64,000 nt of DNA from Hansfordia pulvinata (taxonomy: Eukaryota > Ascomycota > Sordariomycetes > Xylariales), in assembly GCA_006538405.1 (NCBI GenBank), contig BJKQ01000007.1:1302001-1366000 (forward strand), read 5' to 3'. A model generated the notes under the pieces. That model was given only the letters and a program-made list of their open reading frames with translations. It ran no database searches and was not told where the DNA came from. The position numbers and the translations under genes were made by a program. Position 1 is the first letter of the stretch. Each line of letters starts with the position of its first letter. Shown here piece by piece: positions 23,161-32,734 of the stretch.

Positions 23161-24281
23161 ATGGCGCCGTCGCCGACACGGCGATCAACGCCTCAGAGGC
23201 TCCTTTTACGTGTTGTTGTCGCCTTCGTCGCTATCGCCAATTTCGCCGTCACGGATGCCGCGTCTCTGGGGGCCCTCGCAGGCAGAGCAGGCGGCTTTCA
23301 GTGGCTTTTCAAAGACGTCAATCCAGCCCTCAAGGACCCGATATCAGAAGACGACAAGAAAGTCTCCGCATTGGCCCCCAAGGACAGCGAACCAGACCCC
23401 GCCGCCAATTGCCACGACAAGGACGTTGCCTACATCTACGTGCGCGGCAGCAGTGAGCCAATGAATTGGGTAAGCAGGCACGCGGCCAGCCGCCCGACCC
23501 CCGCCTGGGCTCCAACGCTCAAAGATGGCTAACCGCATCATCGTTCGCTGTACAGGGAACGATCTGGAGGGCCGGGCCCCGGATCGCAGGCAGGCTCTGG
23601 GCTACGTACGGTGACAAAGCAAGCTTCACGTCTTTCGAGTACTCGGCGAGCACTTGGAACAACCTGCTCAGGAAGGGCGCTAAGAGTTCGGACGGTAAGA
23701 GGCTGTACAAGATGATACGAGACATCGCAAAGAACTGCGAGAACACAAGAATCATCATTGTGGGGTACAGCCAGGGCGCAGCCGTGGTGCACAATGCCCT
23801 GGAGGTGGTTCTCCCCGCGGAGAACGACAAACGCTTCAATAAGGAGGCCATCGCGGCCATCTTCTTGTACGGCGACACGAGGCAAGCATTCTCGATAGTG
23901 GCCGAGGAAGGCAGGTGGAAAGGCACGGGTAAAGTAAAAGGGTTCGTGGACAACTCGATCATTATCTGCAAGGAGGGCGACTGGTGGTGCACCAAAGGCA
24001 ACGTCATGAAGCTCGGCAACTGGGAGCACACCAATTATCTGGACGCCGTCAAACCCGGCATTCGATGGGTCATAGTCAAGACTGACCAAGCCCTGAAGAA
24101 GGTCGGAAAGGATCGGGACGACGACGACAAGAAAGACGACCAGAAAGAAGACAACAAAGAGGCGGACGAGGCGTTCGCGGAGGCGCTCGATGATTTACCG
24201 AACCAGGCCGGCTCCGAAACGCGCCCCGTCAATCTACAGGATCTGAAAGAATGGGAACCGGGCAACGGGAAGTGGTTCTAG
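23161..24281 (+). CDS. Secreted cutinase-like serine esterase with charged C-terminal tail
   Basis: Alpha/beta hydrolase of the cutinase family (PF01083-like), predicted to be secreted and to hydrolyse an ester such as cutin, a lipid or acetyl xylan; the substrate is not deducible. Exons are 23161-23469 and 23556-24281, joined across an 86-nt intron with a GGCTAAC branch site, giving 344 aa. A basic N-terminus and hydrophobic stretch (about residues 12-33) look like a signal peptide. The nucleophile elbow is GYSQG (173-177, Ser175). The C-x3-D-x2-C block (C241, D245, C248) and H261 in E-H-T-N-Y supply the rest of the cutinase triad and its disulfide. After about residue 285 there is a tail rich in Asp and Lys (D-D-D-D-K-K-D-D) not found in typical small cutinases. 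The segment before the domain (about 34-85) is also extra. Confidence 0.85.
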
Positions 24282-25675
24282 CTTTATCACTGAGCCGACG
24301 CAGGTCGACTTACCGATCTACACGACAGCGTTGTGTCAAGTGTAACAGAAAGCATGTACATTTTTAGGGACGAAGCACATAGATATTATCAGCAGATTTT
24401 GGTTTGAAAGGCGCGGGGCCCGGGGTATCTGCCGGCGACAAACCACCACACGCGTGATCAGTTGGTCCAACACATCCCCATCGGCATTGCTAGACAGGGA
24501 GCGGATGCTACTGGTGCCGATTCGAAAGAAAATACAGCACTGGAAATGCATGTCGCTCTGCGTCGCCGTGGAAGCTGTGCCAGTCAAGCCAGGCCGACAA
24601 CCAGCTCGAGTTTTCCATCGCGATGAAACGAGCAGTTCCCCTTGACATGCGGGCCGGATAGAAACAGACTTGCCCCGGGCACCGCAGGCGGGTCATGCCC
24701 CTCGTCGCTCGCGGAACGGGCCCAAGCTCTGATGCGAAAGAAACCACCCTGGCAGGAAGAGCAGGCGACCACCCGTGGAGTCATGCTATGCTGCGATCCG
24801 GTCCGGGCAGGTGGAAGGTCCGCACGTGATGCGCACGTATACCCTGTGTGCCTGTGCCGCCTGTCTACCGAGCGGCGGAGCAAGAGCGACTATATGCTGA
24901 CTGGTGGATCCGGATCTGCGATGAGAACCAGGGCCCGAACACACAAGACCCCCGGGCTACGCAGTACGAGGACTCATGGACGTGGGCCAGGCAGCAGGCA
25001 GCAGTCAGCATCCAGCGGGCGATTGGTGAAGACCTTTTGTGCCAGTGTTCTCGTCAAGACAGATCGGCTGACCGGAGGGGCCGAAACAAGCCACCAACTC
25101 CTTGACAAGGGCCTGGGCCGTGATGCCCTCCTGAAGGCTCTCCCGGGTCAGCGGCATGTAAGTGAATGCTGAGTGAGGCACTAGATTCGTCTGCAGTTCT
25201 AGCTCCTTAGTAGGAGACAAGCCGTTGCCCAACAACGGGCAGCGGCGGCGGCGGCGGAAACGGACAAGCAAGCGAGGTTCTCCATAATGTTGTGTGAAGT
25301 ATTCAAAATGTCTCGTAAAGGGGTTTGAGAGAGAATGAAAAATAAAAATAAGAAAAAGAAGAGAAGTGTTGCTTAAGCTTCTTGTCGGTCAAGCTACGTG
25401 GCGCGTACGTCGTCCGCAGACAATGTCGCTGTACGGCAAAGTCTCCCTGTTGCCCACCACCTCCTCGTCCTCGTCCTCTCGTCCTCGCAGCCTGGGGACC
25501 CTCTCCCCCTGCCAGCCCCCTTGAGCTTGATGAGAGGTTCACGAGAAGTGCCGGGGAGCCAAGACACTGCGGCTCCCCCATGGTGCCCCCTCTCTCGGAC
25601 TACAAGCCGCTCACCACTCCACAACGCCACCTCTCCCTCTCTCCCTGCTTCTTCTTCTTCTTCTCCCTCCTCTCC
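24282..25675. other. Intergenic: cutinase-like 3' flank / GH18 3' flank
   Basis: 1.4 kb between convergent genes. One 50-codon minus-strand ORF (25157-25005) has coding-like third positions and is listed separately; otherwise nothing is seen. Confidence 0.5.
25005..25157 (-). other. Small unassigned ORF, 50 codons, coding-like composition
   Basis: ATG at 25157 reading M-P-L-T-R-E-S-L-Q-E-G-I-T-A-Q-A-L-V and ending at a TGA at 25005. Most codons in the first half end in G or C, and the first half looks like an amphipathic helix. The open frame extends upstream to about 25271 without another ATG. It could be an exon of a degraded gene or chance; I do not recognise a family. Confidence 0.2.
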
Positions 25676-26751
25676 TCACGAGCCTCCCATGGCAGACCGC
25701 ATGGCCCGGGCCCAAGACGCCGGGTCGCTGGGGTCCGGGTCGCTGCCGAAGAACTGCCAGCCCGCGACGCCGCCGAACTGGTCGCCGTGCTCCGCCACGA
25801 GCCGGCGCACCGCCTCCTGGACCTCGGGGATCTCGACGAAGCCCTTGTTGCCCGCGTCCTTGTTGGTCAGCGTGCCCATCACGATCTTGGACGGCGGCCA
25901 CCCGCCGCCGCCCCCGCGACGATCCCGTCGTACGCCTCGTCGGGCGCGCCGCCGCCGCCGCCCCCGTACCCGTTGTAGAACTGGCAGTTGTAGAACTCAA
26001 TGTCGTCGCCCGCCGCCGCCTCGAGCTCCGCGTACCCGAACCCGCTGATGTTGTCCCCGGACGCCGACATGGCCGACGCCACGGGCGACAGCGAGATGAC
26101 GAACCGCTCGCCAAAGTCCCGCTTGAGCGACCGGATCAGCCGCATCGCCGTCTCCAGCGACGTCTCCTCCTCGCTGTCCACGTCGAGCCCGTCCAGCGCC
26201 CTCGCCGCCACGAAGTCCCGGATCTGCGCGTACCCGGCCTCGAAGTCCTCCCCGAGCCGCGCCATCGTGCCCTCCGTCGCTCCCCCGAGGCACGCCATCA
26301 CCCGCACCCCGCGCCCCTGCAGCGCCGCCGCCTCCTCCCACATCCGCGCGTACCGCTCGTCCCCCGGAGAGTAGTCGCTGAGCGTCAGCTCGCCCGTGTT
26401 GAGGCGCACCGGCGCCAGGAGCACGTGCGTCGCCTGCCCCGCCAGCCCGGCCATGGACACGGGCGACCCGTCGTCGTTCACCGGCGTCATGTAGTAGACC
26501 ACCACGCGCTTGGACGACGCTCCGGGCCCCGCGGGGCCCGTGCCGTTCCTCACGGGGTACGAGGACGCCGCTGGCGCCGCCGGCGCGCGCGGGAAAGGGT
26601 TGTGGAGGGCCTGCCGGGGCAGTCGGCCAAAGGGCACCGGGACGATCCCCCCGCCGCCGCCGGGCGCGGGACCAGCGAGGCCGTGGCAAGCAGAGGGCAT
26701 AAGGGAAAGAAGAGCGGCGCCAGCGCCGACTAGGCTGTGGAAAGAGACCAT
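25676..26751 (-). CDS. Secreted GH18 (chitinase-like) glycoside hydrolase, one frameshift
   Basis: Family 18 glycoside hydrolase-like protein, probably acting on chitin or N-glycan-type substrates outside the cell. Residues 1-24 form a signal peptide and a Gly/Pro/Ala-rich linker follows to about 80. The barrel then begins with V-V-Y-Y-M-T-P. The GH18 signature DxxDxDxE is intact as D187-G-L-D190-V-D192-S-E194, with E194 as the expected acid. The frame is open to about residue 285, then the expected continuation G-W-P-P-S-K-I-V-M-G-T-L-T-N lies in the next frame and runs to the stop at 25676, ending with a G-W-Q-F-F-G strand. One missing base in the G/C-rich run at plus 25900-25918 explains it. 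Corrected length is 358 aa. The gene has no introns. Confidence 0.85.
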
Positions 26752-26867
26752 TCTCGAGGGTCGAAAGAGGAAGAAAGGAGTGTGACGAAAGAGGAGCCGA
26801 GAAGAATGTGAGGAAAAGAAGGTGGCACGGCACAAAAGAACCTTGGAGAGCCACTGCGGAGGAGAAA

Positions 26868-26876
26868 CATATATAG
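26868..26876 (-). promoter_or_regulatory. TATA box of the GH18 gene
   Basis: CTATATATG on the minus strand, 117 nt upstream of the GH18 ATG. A consensus TATA element suits a regulated secreted enzyme. Inferred from sequence and position. Confidence 0.5.
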
Positions 26877-27951
26877 AGTCTTCTGGTCCTTCACACAGCA
26901 CTCTGTGATGCGATGACGACTTTGTTGCCTACTACCTACACCTATGGAGTATGCAGAACCCCCCTAATTTGCAGATGGTGACATATGTCAGGGGCATTTC
27001 CACAACTTGTTGTCACTATGCGTTTCCCGGAGCGGGAGGTGGATTTGGAGGAATGGCTACGGAGGCGGCACCGTCAGCATTCCGAAGCAGGTCCTCGACG
27101 CTAAACGGGGGTCCCCCCTTGCGCGAGCCGGCTTTTATAGGCAGCTCGGCTGCGTATCCAGAGTGCACAGTTGATGATGTGTTGCAAGCCCGCAGGGTCT
27201 GTGAGGGACTGGTTTCTGTCATCATCGTCCGCTTTCCAAGGCAATTACGTAAAGAGATCACTCGACGGTGACTTCTCAGGTGGCCGAAAGCACTGTTTTT
27301 GAATCTGAGCTGCGCATCCTGTGCTCTCACACGGAACGGATGGCCGCAGTGGCAGAATGAAGAGCTGCACAGACGGCAATTGGGCAAGGGTTTGCTTCCC
27401 TTCTGTCACCTGACCTCCGTCTTCATGCTCTGAACACGGCACAGTGACTGCGGCCCAAGGCTTTCGGTCTGCGCGCCTCCAGGGGCTGTGCCCCCTTCGT
27501 GTTGGCTTGCACACACGGCAATGGGCTTTGTCGTTTCTAGACACACCTGAATGAAGGGTCTATAAAGAAACCTGCCATGTCCGACCTCCCCGGTTCTACT
27601 ACCGACCTGAGCTGGGAATGTCAGCATGTCACTGCCGGTCCGCTTGCCGCGCATGTAAGATCTAGGTTGGTCTTGGCATCTCACCATTTGACACTTCGTA
27701 GATGCAAAACGATTCAGGGGTAAACCAAGTAAGATTATGGCGCAAGTCAACATCGCCAGCCCGTAAGAAGATAAGATCAGCACGTGCTGGATACAGAAAC
27801 CACCATGCAGATGAGTTTTCCTGATACGCGTGGCCTGCTACGGCGAGGAACCAAATGAGAACGATATCGTTCTTGTCCTCAAATTGAGTGTATTGCTTGG
27901 CTGTGAGAGCTGAGCCAGACCCGCTCCAGCTTGGTGAACTTGCCATGATTT

Positions 27952-27954
<3 letters not shown>

Positions 27955-27981
<27 letters not shown>
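27955..27981 (+). repeat. Poly-C tract, C27
   Basis: Twenty-seven uninterrupted C. The exact length in the genome may differ, since such runs are hard to sequence. Confidence 0.9.
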
Positions 27982-27983
<2 letters not shown>

Positions 27984-28095
27984 AAGTATCTGGAATACCA
28001 GCTCTTGGGAGCAAATTCCTCAACACCATAGAGCCAGCATTTGAGATCAGGTGGCGCGTGACCTCACGACGCTCTCATCGGACATGTTCGCCCTT

Positions 28096-28710
28096 TCAAG
28101 CCTTGTGTTTCTTCTTCCGACTTTTGCCCGACTTGCTCTTCTTTTCTTTGTCGAAAAAATCCGCAATCGCTAGGCTGTTGGCGTGTGGGCTGGGGGGAAC
28201 GGGAAAAGACGAGGCCGGACTGACGGTGTGTGAAGTATGCGAACTCGCGAAGCTTGTTAAATCACTGGACCCGTGGGTGAAGGACAGAGTTGCGCCTTGC
28301 CGCGCTTCGTCAGGCTCTTGATAAGTAGAGTTTATGGAGGCGCGTTCCACTCCATGACGAGCCACGCGGGCCGCGCGCGGGATTCCTCGTGACGAAGCAT
28401 CGTTCACGAAAGCCGTGAGCGCTGAAGTAGCCGCCTCGATGTTCAGTCGGGTTGAGTCGCTGGGGGCTCTCCGCTCGAGTTCATCGTGTTGGGCTACGGG
28501 ATGGGCGACACGGCTAGAGGGAAGCCTGTTTGGTGTTGCGCCGTGCAAAGCTGTCTGTACTGTCTCTTGGGCATCCACCGCGTGGGTGTAGGCGGACAAC
28601 GGTTGCGCTTGGTGTGGCTGACTGGACGCCACGCAAGGAATAAGGCCAGTCAGTTTGGACTGGGCTGAGTTGTCAAGTTCATGCTTAGCCACACTGGCCA
28701 CCTCCGGTCG
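28096..28710 (-). other. 204-codon ORF in frame directly after the MED6 stop
   Basis: The frame of MED6 exon 2 continues open after its TAG (28713-28711) for 204 codons to a TGA at 28096. There is no ATG anywhere in it, so it is either a readthrough extension, an alternatively spliced C-terminus, an exon of an unrecognised gene, or chance. The predicted product is Ala/Ser/His-rich with a helix-like stretch (L-N-I-E-A-A-T-S-A-L-T-A-F-V). It ends in a basic, nuclear-signal-like K-S-K-S-G-K-S-R-K-K-K-H-K-A. I do not recognise a family. Confidence 0.35.
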
Positions 28711-29749
28711 CTAACCAGACGTAGCCGTGGGTGTAATGGCCTGCTTGCTCTTCTTGCGCTTCGGCTTGGATGTGCCCGTCGGGGTCTTGGGAGTCTTTGG
28801 TGTTTTGGCTTCGTCTTTGGAAACACCTTTGGCACCTTCAGGCTTGTTGCCGGAAGCGAGAGGGCTTTTACTGGTGAAGGAGGTGTTGATGGATGGAATC
28901 TGCAACGTCTTCTCTTTGTGACCAGTCGAGGACAACTGGAAGCTACCAGGCTTGCCGATAATGGGGTTTTCATCCATGTAATCGCCCCCAAATTGGACGT
29001 GGAGGCGTGCGGAGTGGTCGGCAAGAAACGAGCTGACCGTATCACGCGCGGCGGCGTTGTTCTTGAGGGAGGCGGCTGCGATCGAGTCTGGTCTTGAAGA
29101 TTGCGAGTCGGGAAGAGGGGTGGCGTCTTTAGATTTGGCGGACTGTATAGACTTGGCGTTCTTGGGGGCGGGCAGGGGCTTGTAGGTATGGCCGTCCGCC
29201 GGCGTCCAAGTCCTACCAGACTTGGCCGCTGGAAGAAGCTTGTCGAGGCTCCTGGTGATGGTTGACTGTGCGCAACAGTTAGTCTCGGTGTGGCGCTTCC
29301 CGGGGCATTCGGCTTACCATGCGATAGGTCAGGAGATCGGCCATCGATGGCGCGGGGTAGATGTTATTGCCGACCACAAAATAAACGGCATGCACGTGGA
29401 TGTCGTCGGGCTGGCCGTGACGCTTGCGGCGCGACTGCTTGTTGATGACCCAAACGCCCGTGCCGGCCCCGGGGTGTGTCTCAGCAGGCTCTTGGGCCAC
29501 GATGAACTCGAGGCCCGCCATGGTCTTCAGGTGGGCCTCGAAGCGGGCGCGGTTCGCGATAACGGGATATATGTTCGGGTTGAACATGGCCTGGCTGGCG
29601 ATGACGGCGTTGTTGGAGGTCTGGTCGAAGAAGGGGGAAAGGGCGAAGTAGAAAAGGACCGAGTTGTCGTGGATGCCTCCATGCTCGTAAACCCAGCCGG
29701 GATCGGCGAAGGACATTTCGTCGAGGGGTTCCTCCAGCTTGGTCGCCAT
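28711..29749 (-). CDS. MED6: Mediator complex subunit 6
   Basis: Head-module subunit of Mediator, bridging activators and RNA polymerase II. Two exons: 29749-29318 and 29265-28711, across a 52-nt intron (GTAAGC...CACAG) in phase 0, giving 328 aa. The conserved MED6 domain fills residues 1-165: W-V-Y-E-H-G-G-I near the start, then V-L-F-Y-F-A-L-S-P-F-F-D-Q-T-S-N-N, F-N-P-N-I-Y-P and G-L-E-F-I-V-A-Q-E-P, ending with Y-F-V-V-G-N-N-I-Y-P-A-P-S. The rest is a Ser/Pro/Lys-rich tail with T-P-K-T-P-K-T-P repeats. The length is near what I expect for filamentous fungi, so the TAG at 28713 is probably the normal end. Divergent from the MMTAG gene. Confidence 0.95.
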
Positions 29750-30582
29750 GGTTGCGGTGGTCTGGCGATTGCGAGGGTGGGTTCGTTGTGAGTGTTGGGA
29801 GCAGGCTGTCTGCGTGTTTGACTGGTGATGGACAAGTCGACCGGACTGGATGGCGCAAAAGAGCTGCACCCGATTGATAGAATGCCAAGTCAGAGCAACC
29901 TCTTGGGCACTTGTGTGGCAAAGAAGTCAAAGGAGGAGGAGGCGGCAGCGCAGAGGCGAGAGAGACGAAGGGAGGTGGTGTATAAGAGGATAACAATTGA
30001 AAGCCTGCGCATCAATTGGTCTCGTTACGTACCTTTGAACGGCGTCAATAACCTCAAGCAGTGCCGCGGAGCAAAGTCGAGTGCAGGCGCGACCTACGAC
30101 TTCCCATGCGCGCCTTCAGTACGAAGTACGACAGCTCGGGCAGTGACCTAGCGGCTGAAGGTGCCTTGGTACGCTTGGGTACGGTAGGTATCTAACGTGG
30201 GTGTACTCCATCAGCTCACATGTAAGTACCTTGCTCTTGCTTGGAGGTAACGCGGGGCAAACCCTCCTTGAGAAAAGCGCCTTACTGAGAGCAGAGATAC
30301 TTACCATCCAGCTGATAGGCAAAGATAGAAGGTTCCCAAGCGGCTCAGAGTCGAACCCAGCGCAGGTACCCGGTAGACACCCAACCTTGAACTAACCCAA
30401 GTCAGTCATCAATCAGCAGCGCCTTTCAGTCACCTTCATCAACAATTCTTCTCTGTCGCATCGCCGCCCACCCCTTCACGAACTCGACACCCTATCGAGC
30501 GCCGTCCGATCCGCGCGCCTCATATTCACCTCTCCTGCAGCCCCTCCGATTTTGTCTACGCAACCACCGCACTGCGGCCACC
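29750..30582. promoter_or_regulatory. Bidirectional promoter region MED6 / MMTAG
   Basis: 833 bp between divergent start codons. It includes TACCTTGG and GTAGGTA-like strings near 30160-30190, and a pyrimidine-rich leader before 30583. No gene or tRNA confirmed. Confidence 0.5.
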
Positions 30583-31371
30583 ATGGATCTCGTGTCCAGC
30601 ATCCGCAAGTCCGGCTCGCGAGGCGGCGTCGATTTCAAATGGGAGGATGTCGCATCCTCAAACCACCGCGAAAACTATCTCGGCCACAGCTTGATGGCTC
30701 CCGTGGGCCGCTGGCAGAAAGGTCGCGATCTCAGCTGGTATGCAAAGGGCGACGACGCGGCTGAGACCAACTCGTCCGAGACTCCCGAGGAGAGGGCCGA
30801 CCGCGAACGCAAAGAGGAAATTCGCAAGATCAAGGAAAAGGAAGAGGAGGCCCTCGCCCGTGCTCTGGGCTTACCCTTGCCCCAAAGAAATGCCACTGGC
30901 GCCAACGCCGTCGCCGTGCCGGGTCACCCGTCATCAGTGCCCGAGAAGGAGGAAAACCCCAAGAGAGGCGAAGACAACGGGCGGCGCAGCAGGCGAAGAC
31001 ACGACGATCCCGACCGGCGCCATCGAAGACACCACCGCAGTCGGAGCCACAGCCGTGACCGGCGGCGCGAAGAGCGTGGGGACCGCGACCGCCAGCGCGA
31101 CCGCCAACACTCGCATCGGTCGCGTGACTATCCCAGGTACGACTCTCGGCAAGGGCCCGACGCGAGGAGCGATCACCATGACAGTCATGGTGAAAGTGCG
31201 AGGCGAGGGAGGCAGCACCACGACCGACGACGGGACCGACGCAGTGCCAGTCCGAGGGGTGAGGATTCACGGAGGAGCGGCTGTCGGGGCAGGGAGCGGG
31301 AGGGGCGGCCGCGTCGCGAATCTCGGGACAGAGGTGAACGTCGGCGAAGCCCGAGTCCCCGCCGCCAGTAG
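30583..31371 (+). CDS. MMTAG-domain protein (multiple myeloma tumour-associated protein 2 homologue)
   Basis: Nuclear protein with an N-terminal MMtag/kinase-phosphorylation domain (PF10159-like); the biochemical role is unknown, though human MMTAG2 is reported near RNA-processing factors. It is a single exon of 262 aa. Residues 1-60 show the family core: S-R-G-G-V-D-F-K-W-E-D-V, R-E-N-Y-L-G-H-S-L-M-A-P-V-G-R-W-Q-K-G-R-D and L-S-W-Y-A-K-G. A charged helix (about 70-100) precedes a long Arg/Asp/Ser/His-rich tail (about 125-262) that resembles RS-like splicing-associated tails. The ATG at 30583 sits in a good context (GCCACCATGG). Confidence 0.9.
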   Translation: MDLVSSIRKSGSRGGVDFKWEDVASSNHRENYLGHSLMAPVGRWQKGRDLSWYAKGDDAAETNSSETPEERADRERKEEIRKIKEKEEEALARALGLPLPQRNATGANAVAVPGHPSSVPEKEENPKRGEDNGRRSRRRHDDPDRRHRRHHRSRSHSRDRRREERGDRDRQRDRQHSHRSRDYPRYDSRQGPDARSDHHDSHGESARRGRQHHDRRRDRRSASPRGEDSRRSGCRGREREGRPRRESRDRGERRRSPSPRRQ

Positions 31372-32734
31372 AGGGCCTCAACGAATGTATGAGCCCAGCT
31401 GATAGGACAAGCACGATCGGTCCGGCGAAGCACCCGTCGGCGGCTTCGCGTTCGACATTTCCATTTCACTTCCCACACTTCGGCAGAACACCAGAGATAC
31501 CCAAACAAAGAATATTGTACATTATGACTGGGTCGAGCCGCGACATGTGTCGTAGAACATGCAGGTAAACCGTGCGTGCTCGCAGGTCGTGTCTTCTAAA
31601 GTGAACTGGCCGGGTTTAACTTGCGGACTTAAGACCGCCAGGGACCAAGAAGTCGGGCCCGCGTACTCGTACCTAGGTGGGGCGCTCTTATTGTGTCTTT
31701 GTGGTATGAAAGTATCGTTTTTCGAGTCGTACGCCAACAATCGGGCGCAGCAGACTCGACAGTACATCAGCCTTGGGGTCTCGATACGCTGGATGGAAGA
31801 TCTCCATTGCAGGCATGGTCCTTTCCAGGAGCGGGTCACACGGGTCTAAGGTACTAAATGTAGGTACCACTAAGCGTGACGCGAACCGCCCGCACTTTCC
31901 ATGGGCGCCGGTCGAGTGGGTGCGAATGTACTTCACATGGATGTACATGTAGTTTGAACAGCTGCTTGAGGTTGGCACTCTGTCTTCCGCTTCACTGCAC
32001 ATTTGCCTCCAGAAGCCTGCAACCGAAGCGGCTCCCATCGCCTTGAATGGTGCATGGTGGTCAACAACAGTTCTCAGCCGCTCGGTCTTATTTGTTTATT
32101 GTTTACCTAGCTTCCACTGGACGCCAGGCGGGCTCAACGCCGTTGATTGGGTGCTCTCTATCCGTCCGGACCGCCCTCGCCACGCTTCGCCTCGGCAGTC
32201 CGGTCTGAGCCGCGCCCTCTCGCCTGCAACGGAAGCTTCCAGTCACTGGGATGCCACGGCCTGGCACCACCTTATCTTGCATGGATCTCCTTTATGATGA
32301 GTGTTGTTCATTGAATGCCCGCGGACATCAGACCTATTGACTATTCATAGGCTCGACCGCCCGCTGACGAGACGCCGCTGCCTGGACCCACTCCGTTGCT
32401 TTTATCAACTCGCGCTCCCGCGGCGTTACATCACCGCCCTCACCACCCGCAACATCCCAACCCGAGTCTTCTCTTCTCCTGGCCGTCCTCATCTTCCCTT
32501 TGGATCGCCGCCTCTCCGAGACGACTCTTCCGAGAAAGGCGCCTCCAGATCCGAGAAGATGTTCCTTTGAGGCTATATCTGCCCGTCGGATCCAGCATCA
32601 AGACCGACTCACGATCAACCGCCAGTCTCACATCGACCGACCGTGACTCCCGGTTTCGCCTCGACACTGCTTCGCCGCATCACGCCATACACAAGGCCGC
32701 CTGCAACCAGAAACGGCTTTCCGGCGACGGCGCC
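31372..32734. other. Intergenic: MMTAG 3' flank / DUF3684 promoter
   Basis: 1.36 kb in tandem orientation, one octamer (31664). The last 340 nt before 32735 are open in the frame of the next gene but contain no ATG, so they are taken as 5' leader. Confidence 0.55.

Larger units (their letters stand above)
26752..28095. other. Intergenic: GH18 upstream / MED6-extension downstream
   Basis: 1.3 kb. Holds the GH18 promoter (TATA-like element near 26872) and a 27-base poly-C tract. No credible gene. Confidence 0.55.

Noticed and set aside
24642..25172. 176-codon plus-strand ORF
   Set aside because: Low-complexity composition, no conserved motif, and the opposite strand looks more coding-like in part.
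30330..30370. Possible tRNA T-arm (minus strand GGGTTCGACTC)
   Set aside because: The flanking 5-bp stem does not pair and no D-arm, anticodon arm or acceptor stem could be laid out.
32396..32734. N-terminal extension of the DUF3684 protein
   Set aside because: Open frame but no ATG; the first ATG at 32735 has a good context and precedes the conserved domain.
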